Shown here piece after piece: positions 8,839-18,429 of a stretch of DNA of 64,000 nt (within the stretch, counting starts at the first letter, position 1; each line of letters opens with the position of its first letter). Location of the stretch: NCBI RefSeq assembly GCF_003063505.1, contig NZ_NERW01000002.1, positions 124,001 through 188,000 of the forward strand, read 5' to 3'. The notes below the pieces were generated by a model. It ran no database searches, was not told the DNA's origin, and saw only the letters and a program-made list of their open reading frames with translations. A program made the translations under genes and the position numbers. The stretch is from Limnohabitans sp. T6-20. GTDB lineage: Bacteria > Pseudomonadota > Gammaproteobacteria > Burkholderiales > Burkholderiaceae_C.

Positions 8839-9636
8839 GTGAATTGGATTGAGCAAGCAATGCAGCGCTTGAAGTCAGAAAACGCGGTCATGGTGACCGT
8901 GTTGTCGACGCAAGGCTCGGTGCCCAGGGGGCCGGGCACCCGCATGGTCGTTTTTGCGCAGGGCGAGTGCGGCACCATTGGCGGTGGGCATTTGGAGTTT
9001 CAGGCCATTGCCCACGCCCGCCAATGGCTGGCAGGTCAGACGCGTGAAGCCACACTGCGCCAGGTGCTGGGCCCCAGTTTGGGGCAGTGCTGCGGTGGTG
9101 CAGTCGAGCTGGCTTTTGAGGCCGTGAGCGCAGCCGACCTGCCGCGCCTGCGCGAGCAGCTCATGCCACCCCGCACGCCGCTGGCCTTGTTTGGCGGGGG
9201 CCATGTCGGCAAAGCCTTGGTCAACACCTTGGCCCCTTTGCCGTTTGCTGTGCGCTGGGTTGACAGTCGCGACGAGATTTTTCCGTCCGATGTGCCCGAT
9301 GTCGTCGAATGTGAACACTCCAACCCGGTGCAAGCCGCTGTGGCCGATCTGGCCCCCGGCAGCCGCGTGTTGATCATGAGCTTCAGCCATGCCGAAGACC
9401 TCGACATCGTGATCGCCTGCCTCAAGCGTCAGCGCGACCAAGGGGACCTGCCTTTTGTGGGCTTGATCGGCAGCAAGACCAAATGGGCCACCTTTCGGCA
9501 TCGCCTGGAGGACCGGGGTTTCAGCGCCGAAGAGATGGCACACATCACCTGCCCGATTGGCGTGCCGGGCATCGTGGGCAAAGAGCCCGAAGTCATCGCT
9601 GTGGCCGTGGCGGCACAACTCTTGCAAACGCTGTAA
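8839..9636 (+). CDS. xdhC: Xanthine dehydrogenase accessory protein XdhC
   Basis: A 265-residue protein of the XdhC/CoxI family, which binds, sulfurates and protects the molybdenum cofactor for insertion into XdhB. The N-terminal part shows VLSTQGSVPRGPGTRM and GTIGGGHLE, the family signature. A Rossmann-type nucleotide-binding segment, LALFGGGHVGKALV, starts at about residue 115. The C-terminus has FVGLIGSKTK and GVPGIVGKEPEVIAVAVAAQL, also typical. The start is GTG at 8839; an internal ATG at 8860 is a weaker alternative because it would trim the conserved N-terminus. It is detached from xdhAB by two transporters and an opposite-strand gene. Confidence 0.95.
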   Translation: MNWIEQAMQRLKSENAVMVTVLSTQGSVPRGPGTRMVVFAQGECGTIGGGHLEFQAIAHARQWLAGQTREATLRQVLGPSLGQCCGGAVELAFEAVSAADLPRLREQLMPPRTPLALFGGGHVGKALVNTLAPLPFAVRWVDSRDEIFPSDVPDVVECEHSNPVQAAVADLAPGSRVLIMSFSHAEDLDIVIACLKRQRDQGDLPFVGLIGSKTKWATFRHRLEDRGFSAEEMAHITCPIGVPGIVGKEPEVIAVAVAAQLLQTL

Positions 9637-9699
9637 AGACAAGTTCTGGTTTCTACGGATGTTACAGAGGCCTCCAGGGCTGGATTTGGATGCATAAAC

Positions 9700-9721
9700 T
9701 GTATACACTTCGGTGCACTGG
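9700..9721. promoter_or_regulatory. Second copy of the composite operator, upstream of puuD
   Basis: TGTATACA (9700-9707) is followed at the same 12-base centre-to-centre distance by a second dyad around GTGCAC (9710-9721). It agrees with the site before uraH at 18 of 22 positions. Two of the four differences are at the centre of the second dyad (CG versus GC), where either keeps symmetry. It ends 90 bases upstream of the puuD ATG. No further copy was found elsewhere in the window by eye. Confidence 0.6.
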
Positions 9722-9811
9722 TCGCAGCGGCGCAAGAACCCCCGGGTTCATGTTCGCGACCGAATGACCGCTCACAGGGCCCGCGGTGGTGAGCTGGTTG
9801 GAGAATCCTTC

Positions 9812-11023
9812 ATGGAAACGTATCTGCTGGAATGGGCCAATTTGTTGCTGCGCTGGGTGCATGTCATCACCGCCATCGCCTGGATTGGTTCTTCGTTTTA
9901 CTTTGTCTTTCTGGACAACAACCTGCAAAAACCCAACTCACCCGACCTGCTTGAAAAAGGTGTGGGTGGTGCGATGTGGGCCGTGCACGGCGGTGGTTTT
10001 TACAACCCCCAGAAATACATGGTGGCCCCCAAAATCATCCACACCAAGCTGCACTGGTTTTATTGGGAGAGTTATTCCACATGGCTCAGCGGTTTTGCGC
10101 TGTTCACTGTGCTGTACCTCTACAACGCGGGCACCTTCCTGATCGACAAATCGCTGATGGACTGGACACCGGTGGTGGCCGGTTCGGCCGCATTGGGTTT
10201 TTTGGTGGCGTTCTGGTTTGTTTACGACATCATTTGCCGTCTGTTTGGCTTTCGCAAAAACGGCGAACTGATCGTGGCGGGCCTGATGATTGTGGTGATT
10301 GCCTTCGCTTCGTGGCTGGCCAATCAGCTGTTTGCAGGGCGCGCCGCTTTCTTGCTGGTGGGCGCGATGATCGCCACCAGCATGAGCGCCAACGTGTTTT
10401 TCTGGATCATCCCTGGCCAGCGCAAGGTCGTGGCCGCCATGACCAGCGGCGAGGCCTATGACGCCAACGCCCTGGCCATCCACGGCAAGCGCGGCAAGCA
10501 GCGCAGCGTGCACAACACTTACTTCACGCTGCCCGTCATCTTTGCGATGCTGAGCAACCACTACAGCTTCTTGTACACGCACGAACACCGCTGGGTGCTG
10601 CTGTTTGTGATGATGTTTGCCGGGGCTTTGATTCGCCAGTTTTTTGTGCAGCGCCACGGCTACCACCTGGGCCGCGCAGCCAACCCCTGGCCCTTTGCCG
10701 CCGTGGGTGTGGTGCTGATTCTGGGCGTGATCATTGCCCTGCGACCTGCAGCGCCCGTGGCATCCGCCGTACCCGCTGCGCCTGTGAGCTTTGCGCAAGT
10801 CAAAGCCGTGCTGGAGCAGCGTTGCTACATGTGCCATGGCGAACAGGTGCAGATGAAAAACGTGCGCCTGGACAGCCCGGAGTTGGTCAAACAAAACGCC
10901 CAAAACGTGTACCAGCAAGTGGTGGTGACCAAACAAATGCCCATGAACAACGCCACCGGCATCACCGACGACGAGCGTGACCTTATCGGCCGCTGGTTTC
11001 AGGCAGGTGGCAAGGTCGATTGA
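9812..11023 (+). CDS. puuD: Membrane urate oxidase (urate hydroxylase) with cytochrome c domain
   Basis: The 403-residue protein begins METYLLEWANLLLRW after a GGAG ribosome site. It has about eight membrane segments of the PuuD family, with conserved WIGSSFYF and a hydrophilic segment holding the SVHNTYFTLPVIFAMLSNHY stretch. The C-terminal 75 residues form a small cytochrome c domain with CYMCHG (Cys338, Cys341, His342) and a probable axial Met in KQMPMNN. It oxidises urate to 5-hydroxyisourate, passing electrons towards the respiratory chain instead of making peroxide. UraH acts on its product. The second operator copy lies just upstream. Confidence 0.94.
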   Translation: METYLLEWANLLLRWVHVITAIAWIGSSFYFVFLDNNLQKPNSPDLLEKGVGGAMWAVHGGGFYNPQKYMVAPKIIHTKLHWFYWESYSTWLSGFALFTVLYLYNAGTFLIDKSLMDWTPVVAGSAALGFLVAFWFVYDIICRLFGFRKNGELIVAGLMIVVIAFASWLANQLFAGRAAFLLVGAMIATSMSANVFFWIIPGQRKVVAAMTSGEAYDANALAIHGKRGKQRSVHNTYFTLPVIFAMLSNHYSFLYTHEHRWVLLFVMMFAGALIRQFFVQRHGYHLGRAANPWPFAAVGVVLILGVIIALRPAAPVASAVPAAPVSFAQVKAVLEQRCYMCHGEQVQMKNVRLDSPELVKQNAQNVYQQVVVTKQMPMNNATGITDDERDLIGRWFQAGGKVD

Positions 11024-11068
11024 TGGCTGAGTGCTGGCAGCGCGGCCTCTGACAGGTCGCCTGGCCAT

Positions 11069-12802
11069 TTAGCCCAGTAACGCGTTGAGGAAAATGCGCG
11101 GCATCTTCAGCAAACTGGGGCGGTGCTGAAACGCCACCAGAAGTTTGCCCAAAATGCCCCCCTTGCGGTTGGTCACGAACCAGGGTGGGCGCGGCAGCAA
11201 GGTGAACGACAAGCTCAGCAGGTTGCGCGGGAAGGGGCGAAACGGGGCCTCGACCACGGCGCGCTGAGGCTTGTCAAACAGCAGGGTGTTGTGCACCACG
11301 CCCATGCCGCTTTGCACGTCGGCCAGCGTATGACCCGGGAATGCACCCCAGGGCGACTGCGCAGACAAAAATCCCAAGCCTGTCCAGGCATTGATGGCGA
11401 TGGTGCCGTAGTGCAGATCGGCCAGGATTTCTTCGAATCGTTGGCGTCCGATTTGGGCGATCGTTTTCGGGTGGATCACGATGTTGGCACCCAAGGTGCC
11501 GTACAACTGCTCGTTGGCAAACGCAATCGCTTGCACCAGATAGGCCTCGGCATCGACCCCGCTGATCTCGAGCAAATTCAGTGCTGGCGCAAACACCTCG
11601 GTGGACCGGGCGCGGGCATTGCCGATGTCCAGTGTGGATATCACCATGTCCTGTGAGCCAGGTCGGCGGATGGTTTTGAAGGTTGGATTGTGGGTGCAGA
11701 ACTCCGCCAAGCGCTCTTTGGCACCGGGATAGTAAAGACCGCGTGGTGGCGCATGGCTGACCACACTTTCAAGAGCGCCCATAAATGCCGTTTTTTGCGC
11801 CCAGTCTTTGGGCATCACCAGAACCTGACATGCCACGCAATTGAAGCCGGAGTTGTGCAGTTTTTGCGTGGCCACTTGCTCGGCCTGAAACCGGATGTCG
11901 GCCGCCGACCAAGGGCCTGGCACCACGATGGTGGGGCACACCGCCCCCAGCTCCGAGGTGATTTGCCGGGTGTTGATCGGCGTGTTGGTGACCTTGTTGG
12001 CGCGGCCCTGTTCGCCGGGGCCCCACACGATGGCGTCGTGCGATGCGCCCGCGCCGGTGATATGCAAGGTCTCTACCAACGGGTGATTGCACAGGTATTG
12101 CCCCACGTCGGTGCCGCCCCGCACGATGCGCACAAAACCCCGGTCGATCAGCGGTTTGAGTGCGGCATTCAAGAACTCGATCAGGTAATCGTTGACCGGA
12201 TTCATCTTCAGAATGGCCACTTCGTTTTCTGCAAACAGCTTGTGAAACACGTCCAGCGGCGCAATGGCTGCGATGTTGCCCGCGCCCAACACCAGGGCCA
12301 ATTTGCCGGTTTTGTGCTGCGGGCTGGCGGGGTCGTAAATGGCAGCCGTGTGCTCGGCCAGGTGGGCGCGGGTTACGCCCGGCTGCATCCACACATCGAG
12401 CTTGACGCCGCTCAGCAGCAGGTGGTCCCACAGCGAATGCGGCAACACGCGGGCGGCCAGTTGGCCATTGGGCAACTCGCGCACCGGCAAATCGTCAAGG
12501 TGGTGTTTGCCTTGCACCTTGGACAGCGTGGCCATCATCTGATTGCAATAAGCCATGACGGTGTAGGGCCCGGAGAGCCATTCCTCGCCTTCAAGCGGCG
12601 AGCCCTTGGGAATGCCTTTTTGGCGCGAAGCCGTTTCGGCCCAAGCCTGCGCCACGGGCAGCAGGGCGTCCTTGATTTCGTTCAGGATGGCGATGCGCTC
12701 GGCCACCGAGGTTTGTACCCAGCGGTTGCGGTGGTCGGCCAGGGTTTGCAGGTCGCGGTCCAGGCTGGCTTGGCACTCGGTCAGGGAGGGTAGTTTTTGC
12801 AT
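11069..12802 (-). CDS. Aldehyde dehydrogenase family protein
   Basis: A 577-residue protein, longer than the usual 480-500. The Rossmann segment [20 protein letters not shown] and the LHITGAGAS segment fit the aldehyde dehydrogenase fold. The probable catalytic Cys lies in GFNCVACQV near residue 325, and the [16 protein letters not shown] segment corresponds to the C-terminal core. The last 60 residues (Pro and Leu rich, LPRPPWF) are an extension not typical of the family. It follows the GMC oxidoreductase gene by 23 bases on the same strand, so an alcohol-to-aldehyde-to-acid pathway is likely. The substrate is unknown. Confidence 0.88.
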   Translation of the reverse strand: MQKLPSLTECQASLDRDLQTLADHRNRWVQTSVAERIAILNEIKDALLPVAQAWAETASRQKGIPKGSPLEGEEWLSGPYTVMAYCNQMMATLSKVQGKHHLDDLPVRELPNGQLAARVLPHSLWDHLLLSGVKLDVWMQPGVTRAHLAEHTAAIYDPASPQHKTGKLALVLGAGNIAAIAPLDVFHKLFAENEVAILKMNPVNDYLIEFLNAALKPLIDRGFVRIVRGGTDVGQYLCNHPLVETLHITGAGASHDAIVWGPGEQGRANKVTNTPINTRQITSELGAVCPTIVVPGPWSAADIRFQAEQVATQKLHNSGFNCVACQVLVMPKDWAQKTAFMGALESVVSHAPPRGLYYPGAKERLAEFCTHNPTFKTIRRPGSQDMVISTLDIGNARARSTEVFAPALNLLEISGVDAEAYLVQAIAFANEQLYGTLGANIVIHPKTIAQIGRQRFEEILADLHYGTIAINAWTGLGFLSAQSPWGAFPGHTLADVQSGMGVVHNTLLFDKPQRAVVEAPFRPFPRNLLSLSFTLLPRPPWFVTNRKGGILGKLLVAFQHRPSLLKMPRIFLNALLG

Positions 12803-12825
12803 GTTGGGCGCTCTTGCTTGGGGTT

Positions 12826-14427
12826 TCAGGCTTGGCGAATCAGGTCAGCAGCTTTTTCGCCAATCATGATGGTAGGCGCATTGGTGTTGCCGCTGGACAC
12901 GGTGGGCATGATGGACGCGTCCACCACGCGCAGGCCTTGCAAGCCGTGCACCCGCAGCTGGGCATCGACCACGGCCAGTGGGTCACTGGCTGGGCCCATC
13001 TTGCAGGTGCCTACGGGGTGGTATTGCGTGTCGGCGCGGCGGCGGATGTCGGCCGCGATGGCGGCCTTGTCGTTCTTGTCCACCGGGTAAAGCATCTTGC
13101 CGCGAATGGCGTCAAAGGGCTTGGACTCGATGATGGCTTGTTGCATCTGCACGCCTTTGACCAGCAGGTCCAAGTCGCGCTCGTCGCCCAAAAAATTGGG
13201 GTCGATGACCGGGGCTTGGCGCACATCCGGGCTGTTCAGTGTCACGGTGCCTCGGCTGTGCGGGCGGATCACGTCGACGTGGCAAGAAAAGCCATGGCCC
13301 AGGTGCATTTTGCGGCTGTGGTCGTCCACGATGCCGACCACAAACACCAGCTGGAGGTCGGGCGATTGCACCTCGGGTGAGGACCGTAAAAACGCGCCCG
13401 ACTCGGCAAAGGTGCTGGTCACCAGGCCGGTGCGTTGTTTCTTCCACTCGCCAATGGCTTTTGTAACCTTGACGGTGCCCGTCGCCGACACGCCAAAGGT
13501 CTCGGAGTTGCTGGGCGCACGCCAGGTCTGCACATGGTCGATGTGGTCGTGCAGGTTTTTGCCCACGCCTTCAAGCGCATGTACCACCGGGATGCCATGG
13601 CGCTGCAGCTCGGCCGCTGGCCCCACGCCCGAGGCCATGAGCAGTTGCGGCGAGCCAAAAGCCCCGGCCGACACAATCACCTCGCGGCGTGCGCGCAGTT
13701 CGCTCACCTGGCCGCCTTGGTCAATGCGCACACCCACCGCGCGCGTGCCTTCAAACAAGATTTTTGTGGTGATGGTGTTTGTCTTGACGCTCAGGTTGGG
13801 GCGCGACAGATGGGGCGTGATGTAGGCCTTGGCCGCGCTGTGGCGTTCGCCGTTTTTGTGGAAGACCTGGTACATGAATGAGCCAAACTGCTCGGCCCCG
13901 TTGTAGTCGGGGTTGTACGGAATGCCGTGCAGGGCGCAGGCATCGAGGAACATTTTGTTGACCGCGCTGGGGCTGCGCAGCTCGGCCACGTTTTGCGGGC
14001 CGCCCGTTCCGTGGTATTCGCTGTCGGTGTGGGTTTCGTTGTGCTCGGCTTTTTTGAAGTAAGGCAGCACATCTTGGTAAGACCAGCCGGTGTTGCCCAG
14101 CTCGGCCCAGTGGTCGTAATCGTGGCGGCCGCCCCGCACGTACAGCATGGCGTTGATGGAGCTGGAGCCGCCCAGCACCTTGCCGCGTGGCTGGTAACCC
14201 TGGCGACCGTTCAGGCCCTTTTGCGGCACGGTTTTGAAGGCCCAGTTGTTGAACGGAATGGGCAGCATGGCCACGACACCAGCAGGCGCGTGGATGAAAA
14301 TGCTCTTGTCCGGTCCGCCCACTTCCAGCAGGCACACGCTCACGTTGGGGTCTTCGCTCAGGCGCGAAGCCACCACGCAACCGGCCGATCCGCCGCCCAC
14401 CACGATGTAATCGAATTCAGTGCTCAT
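12826..14427 (-). CDS. GMC-family FAD oxidoreductase (choline/alcohol dehydrogenase type)
   Basis: The 533-residue protein starts with the FAD-binding [18 protein letters not shown] and a [14 protein letters not shown] signature of GMC enzymes. The second signature [18 protein letters not shown] lies about residue 260. HPVGTCKMG near residue 470 carries the catalytic His, and the second active-site residue falls in SSGNTNAPT about residue 515. It is predicted to oxidise an alcohol to an aldehyde, which the downstream aldehyde dehydrogenase would take on. The family also includes choline dehydrogenase and PEG dehydrogenase, so the substrate is open. Divergent from an AraC regulator. Confidence 0.93.
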   Translation of the reverse strand: MSTEFDYIVVGGGSAGCVVASRLSEDPNVSVCLLEVGGPDKSIFIHAPAGVVAMLPIPFNNWAFKTVPQKGLNGRQGYQPRGKVLGGSSSINAMLYVRGGRHDYDHWAELGNTGWSYQDVLPYFKKAEHNETHTDSEYHGTGGPQNVAELRSPSAVNKMFLDACALHGIPYNPDYNGAEQFGSFMYQVFHKNGERHSAAKAYITPHLSRPNLSVKTNTITTKILFEGTRAVGVRIDQGGQVSELRARREVIVSAGAFGSPQLLMASGVGPAAELQRHGIPVVHALEGVGKNLHDHIDHVQTWRAPSNSETFGVSATGTVKVTKAIGEWKKQRTGLVTSTFAESGAFLRSSPEVQSPDLQLVFVVGIVDDHSRKMHLGHGFSCHVDVIRPHSRGTVTLNSPDVRQAPVIDPNFLGDERDLDLLVKGVQMQQAIIESKPFDAIRGKMLYPVDKNDKAAIAADIRRRADTQYHPVGTCKMGPASDPLAVVDAQLRVHGLQGLRVVDASIMPTVSSGNTNAPTIMIGEKAADLIRQA

Positions 14428-14632
14428 CAGGGTCTCCTGTTTTTATCGATGAAAGACCCTTGCAGTCTAGAAATCGGCCAGGCGGCTGACTATCCAGATT
14501 TCGGCAAATGGGGTGCTGCGCGATGGGTGTTTACCCTTGCATCGCGGGTTGGTGCAGGCCGCCACATGCGGGTCACGGCGGATTGACAGAAGTTGCACCA
14601 AAGCATCCAATTTCGGCTTGCCTGCCCAAACC

Positions 14633-15592
14633 ATGTCTTTGCCCACACCTACTTCTGCCGGCTTTGTGACCCAGCTGAACGCCTTCGATCCGCAGGCGTT
14701 GGTGCTGGCTTTGCAAGAGGGTTTTTTGGAGCATGTGCAGCTGCAGCCCGGTCGCTTTGGCGGGCAGATCGTGCACAGCATCAGCACCCAATGCCGCACC
14801 GACTGGGGCCAGTACAACCTGGCCTTGCTGGCGCGCGGCGACCTGTCGCGGCAATGGTTGTCGGTGGGCATTTTTCTGCAAGGCCAGGACAGCTGGCGCG
14901 TGCAAGGCAAGGCGCTGCGCAATGGCGACCTGGTGGTGTACGCCCCGGGCAGCGACATGTGCATCAGCTTGCCGCCGCAGGCGCAGTGGATGGGCATGCA
15001 AATTCCGATGGCGCGGCTGCAGGCGCTGGGCTTCGAGATGCCGCAGGGCCTGAGCGCCTTGCACTTGCCGGGCGAGCTGTCTGCCGAGTCGGCCACCCGG
15101 CTGGCCGAGCTGTCGTGCGTGCTGGGCCCCGATCGATTGCAAGCACCGGGCTGCGCGGCCATGGAGCAGGCCCACGAACAACTGGTGCAAGTCATCTGGC
15201 ACGAGTTGGCCCGCCGCTGGCACCATCCCTCGCCGCACAGTATCACGCAGTTGCAAACGCGTGAGCGCTTGGTGGAGTCGGTGCAAAACTGGTGCGAAGA
15301 CCACAGCGCCGCGCCGCTGCGCATTGACGCGCTTTGCCAAGACATGGGCGTGCCCGTTTGGGAGTTGGAGCGTGCTTTCCAGCACACCTATGGCATGGCC
15401 CCGCAGCGCCTGATCACCCTGCAGCGCCTGGCCAAGGCGCGGCGTGCCTTGCTGACCCAAAATGCCAGCGTGACCGACATCGCCATGGGCCACGGCTTTT
15501 GGCATCTGGGGCGGTTTGCGGTGCTCTACAAAAACTATTTTGGCGAAAGCCCCTCACACACCCGCCGCTGCGCCAGTGCCGCTCAGGCCTGA
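14633..15592 (+). CDS. AraC-family transcriptional regulator
   Basis: A 319-residue regulator from ATG 14633. The N-terminal 200 residues form a ligand-sensing region with a beta-rich centre (YAPGSDMCISLPP). The C-terminal 100 residues hold the two helix-turn-helix units, with GMAPQRLITLQRLAKARRAL and IAMGHGFWHLGRFAVLYKNYF, the typical AraC second-helix and signature segment. It is divergent from the GMC oxidoreductase/aldehyde dehydrogenase pair, with 205 bases between, so it most likely activates them. The in-frame upstream ATG at 14513 is discarded because the added 40 residues lack family similarity. Confidence 0.9.
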   Translation: MSLPTPTSAGFVTQLNAFDPQALVLALQEGFLEHVQLQPGRFGGQIVHSISTQCRTDWGQYNLALLARGDLSRQWLSVGIFLQGQDSWRVQGKALRNGDLVVYAPGSDMCISLPPQAQWMGMQIPMARLQALGFEMPQGLSALHLPGELSAESATRLAELSCVLGPDRLQAPGCAAMEQAHEQLVQVIWHELARRWHHPSPHSITQLQTRERLVESVQNWCEDHSAAPLRIDALCQDMGVPVWELERAFQHTYGMAPQRLITLQRLAKARRALLTQNASVTDIAMGHGFWHLGRFAVLYKNYFGESPSHTRRCASAAQA

Positions 15593-15598
15593 GCGGTT

Positions 15599-16339
15599 TT
15601 AAAACCACCAGCCCACGGCGTACGGAATCAGCACCGCCCCTGCAATGCCGTGCAGCCCCATGCCCAAGCTGGCATAGGCCCCGGCCTCGGCATTGACGCT
15701 GAAAGCGCGAGAAGTGCCAATGCCGTGCGCGGCCACCCCCAAAGCAAAGCCGCGCTGCCACCAGGCCGTGACGCGCAAGGCGTCCAGCACATAGCGGCCC
15801 AACACCGCCCCCAAAATGCCAGTGCTCACGGCAAAGATGGCGGTCAGGGTGGGCGAGGCCTGCACGCGTTCGGCGATGCCCATGGCAATCGGCGCGGTGA
15901 CCGACTTGGCCACCAGGCCGCGCACCAAGGCTTCGTCCACCCCCAGCCAGCGCGCCACGCCCACTGCCGTGAGCACCGAGGTCACGCCGCCCGCCACCAG
16001 CGACAGCATCAACACCCCCATGCGCCCCTTGAGCGAGGCAAAACCTTTGTAGATGGGAATGGCCAGCGACACCGTGGCCGTGCCCAGCAAGAAGTGCACA
16101 AACTGCGCGCCTTCAAAGTACTGGGCATAAGGCATGTCGAGCACGCTGATGCTCAGGCACACCAGCACCACCGCGATCAACACCGGGTTGGCCAGCGGGT
16201 TGCGCTGGCTGCGCTCGTATAGGGTTAGGCCGATCAAGTAAGCGCTGAGCGTGAGCACCAAAGCCAGCAGCGGGCTGCCTGAGAGGTAGACCCAAATCTC
16301 GGAGATGGCGGGCAGGTCGGAGCGTGTCATGGTGTTCAT
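15599..16339 (-). CDS. LrgB/CidB-family membrane protein
   Basis: A 246-residue protein with about seven membrane helices of the LrgB family. The conserved segments are VAKSVTAPIAMGIAERV (the most characteristic) and GVAAHGIGTSRAF near the C-terminus. LrgB works with LrgA; in Firmicutes the pair affects murein hydrolase activity and pyruvate uptake, but the role in betaproteobacteria is uncertain. The ATG at 16339 is chosen because AAGGA lies 8 bases upstream, inside the end of the lrgA-like gene. Only 4 bases separate the two genes, so they form an operon. It ends 6 bases after the convergent AraC gene. Confidence 0.88.
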   Translation of the reverse strand: MNTMTRSDLPAISEIWVYLSGSPLLALVLTLSAYLIGLTLYERSQRNPLANPVLIAVVLVCLSISVLDMPYAQYFEGAQFVHFLLGTATVSLAIPIYKGFASLKGRMGVLMLSLVAGGVTSVLTAVGVARWLGVDEALVRGLVAKSVTAPIAMGIAERVQASPTLTAIFAVSTGILGAVLGRYVLDALRVTAWWQRGFALGVAAHGIGTSRAFSVNAEAGAYASLGMGLHGIAGAVLIPYAVGWWF

Positions 16340-16343
16340 GGCC

Positions 16344-16682
16344 TCAGTCCTTGGGGGCCAGCAGCTTGAGCACAAGTGCTGTCACCGCCACCGTGGCCAG
16401 CACACTGATCACCAGCGCCGCGCTGATGGCCCAGGCATTGGCCCGCAGCACTGGAAAATAAAGCACCACGCCCACTGATGCCGGAATGAAGAGCAGCCCC
16501 AAGTGCTGCAAGATGCTGCTACCCACCATGTCCATAGAGGCTGGCACATGGCCACGCAGCCCCAAAAACGCCATCAACAGCACCAGACCCAGCACCGGGC
16601 CGGGGATGAAGGGCAGGGCGAACTTGGAGAGCAGCTCGCCCAGGGCTTGGAAGATGAAGAGTTGGACGAGGCCTTGGATCAT
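16344..16682 (-). CDS. LrgA/CidA-family holin-like protein
   Basis: A 112-residue, four-helix protein typical of the CidA/LrgA family. It shows PFIPGPVLGLVLLMAFL, the family signature around the second helix, and GLLFIPASVGVVLYFPVL for the third. The start at ATG 16682 (MIQGLVQLFIFQALGE) matches the usual family N-terminus; the in-frame ATG at 16724 adds 14 residues without hydrophobic character. It lies directly upstream of the lrgB-like gene. Regulation cannot be seen; the next upstream gene on this strand, the 8-oxoguanine deaminase, ends 67 bases before it, so read-through transcription from the purine gene is possible. Confidence 0.87.
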   Translation of the reverse strand: MIQGLVQLFIFQALGELLSKFALPFIPGPVLGLVLLMAFLGLRGHVPASMDMVGSSILQHLGLLFIPASVGVVLYFPVLRANAWAISAALVISVLATVAVTALVLKLLAPKD

Positions 16683-16748
16683 GGGCTCAGTGTATGCAAG
16701 GGTCTGAAGGATGGCGAGTCTCAACAGTTGTGACTCGCATCAAGGTAG

Positions 16749-18179
16749 TCACTTCGCCCCCAAAGCCAGCTGCATCGCCAGCTGGTTGTGCCGCTCGATC
16801 AGCGGCCCCATGTCCACCGTCGCGATCTCGCCCTGGCGCACCACCACGCGCCCGTTGACGATGGTGTAGTCGGCGTTGTCGCTGGCGCAAAGCAAGAGCG
16901 AGCCCACCGGGTCGTGCACCGCGCCGCCCGCCATGCTGAGCGTGTCGGTGCGGAACATCGCGATGTCGGCGCAATAACCCTCTTTGATCTGCCCCAGCTC
17001 GTGGGCGCGGCCCAGCACTTCGGCGCCGCCGCGTGTGGCCAGGCGCAGGGCGTCGCGGGGTGTCATCTCGGCGGGGCCGTGGTCACAGCCGTACACGGTA
17101 CGCCCGTCTTCGACGCGCGGTGGTTCCATCGCCCTGCCCACACGGGCCAGCAGCATGGCTTGGCGGGCTTCGTTCAGCAGGTGCGCCGCATCGTTGCTGG
17201 CGCTGCCGTCGACGCCCAAGCCAATGGGCACGCCGGCGTCGAGCATTTTGCGCAGGGGCAAGATGCCGCTGGCCAAGCGCATGTTGCTGCACGGGCAGTG
17301 GGCGATGCCAGTGCGCGTGCGGGCAAACAAATACGTGCCTTCGTCGTCCAGCTTCACGCCGTGCGCGTGCCACACGTCGTGGCCCACCCAGCCCAGGTCC
17401 TCAGCGTATTGCGCGGGCGTGCAGTTGAACTTCTCGCGGGTGTAAGCGATGTCGTGGTCGTTTTCGGCCAAGTGGGTGTGCAGCCGCACGCCGTGGGCGC
17501 GGGCTAGTTTTGCCGATTCGCGCATCAGGTCCTGGCTCACGCTGAAGGGTGAACAGGGCGCCACGGCCACATGCGTCATCGCGCCGTAGCTGGCGTCGTG
17601 CCACCGTTCTATCAGGCGCTGGGTTTCTTTTAAAATGGCGGGTTCTTTTTCGACCACGCTGTCGGGCGGCAGGCCGCCTTGCGACTGCCCCACGCTCATG
17701 CTGCCGCGAGTGGCCGTGAAGCGCATGCCCATGGTGCGCGCGGCTTCAATGCTGTCGTCTAGCCGCACGCCGTTGGGGTAGATGTAAAGGTGGTCACTGC
17801 TGGTGGTGCAACCACTTAACAGCAGCTCGGCCATGGCCACCTGGCCAGAGACACGCACCATCTCGGGTGTCAGGCCCACCCAGATGGGGTACAGGCCTTG
17901 GAGCCAAGAAAACAGCTCGGCGTTTTGCACCCCGGGGATCGCCCGCGTGAGCGATTGGTACATGTGGTGGTGGGTGTTGATCAGGCCCGGCACCACCACA
18001 TGGCGGCGGGCGTCGATCACTTCATCCACCTGCTTGACCAGTTCATCGGTGTTTTCAGTGGTGGGAATGATCCGCTCGATGCGGCCGTCGCGGATCAGCA
18101 GCGAGGCGTCATTAAGTTCTGTGTTCGTATCGTCTTGTGTGGCGATGCAGCGGGCGCGGTGGATCAGCAGCGTGGTCAT
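16749..18179 (-). CDS. 8-oxoguanine deaminase
   Basis: A 476-residue amidohydrolase with the metal-binding NTHHHMYQSLTRA (His70-His72), HTHLAEND further on, and GVDGSASNDAAHL carrying the active-site Asp. The spacing and the SGCTTSSDHLY segment match the 8-oxoguanine deaminase group (EC 3.5.4.32) rather than chlorohydrolases, which are often confused with it. It converts 8-oxoguanine to urate and ammonia, feeding PuuD. The ATG at 18179 has AGGA about 9 bases upstream; a longer start at 18257 lacks homology. It is divergent from the glycerate kinase gene. Confidence 0.9.
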   Translation of the reverse strand: MTTLLIHRARCIATQDDTNTELNDASLLIRDGRIERIIPTTENTDELVKQVDEVIDARRHVVVPGLINTHHHMYQSLTRAIPGVQNAELFSWLQGLYPIWVGLTPEMVRVSGQVAMAELLLSGCTTSSDHLYIYPNGVRLDDSIEAARTMGMRFTATRGSMSVGQSQGGLPPDSVVEKEPAILKETQRLIERWHDASYGAMTHVAVAPCSPFSVSQDLMRESAKLARAHGVRLHTHLAENDHDIAYTREKFNCTPAQYAEDLGWVGHDVWHAHGVKLDDEGTYLFARTRTGIAHCPCSNMRLASGILPLRKMLDAGVPIGLGVDGSASNDAAHLLNEARQAMLLARVGRAMEPPRVEDGRTVYGCDHGPAEMTPRDALRLATRGGAEVLGRAHELGQIKEGYCADIAMFRTDTLSMAGGAVHDPVGSLLLCASDNADYTIVNGRVVVRQGEIATVDMGPLIERHNQLAMQLALGAK

Positions 18180-18429
18180 GGACTTGTCCTGGGCTAGGGG
18201 TGAAACAAGTCGCGGCCGAATCCCCTGATGTCCGCACAAAGCGGGGAGGGCGAGCACCGCGCTGCCGAGCGTACCGGGCTGTGCTGGGGGTGGGTGACAG
18301 GCACCCGATCCGGGCGTGATTGTGCCCGAGTTGACGCACTCTTGGCGCTTGAGCAGGTACAGTCAGGCGAGTGTTTTTATTCGTTCACGGCGACCACTTG
18401 TCTCCAACCCCTTCTAACTGCCCTCAGAC

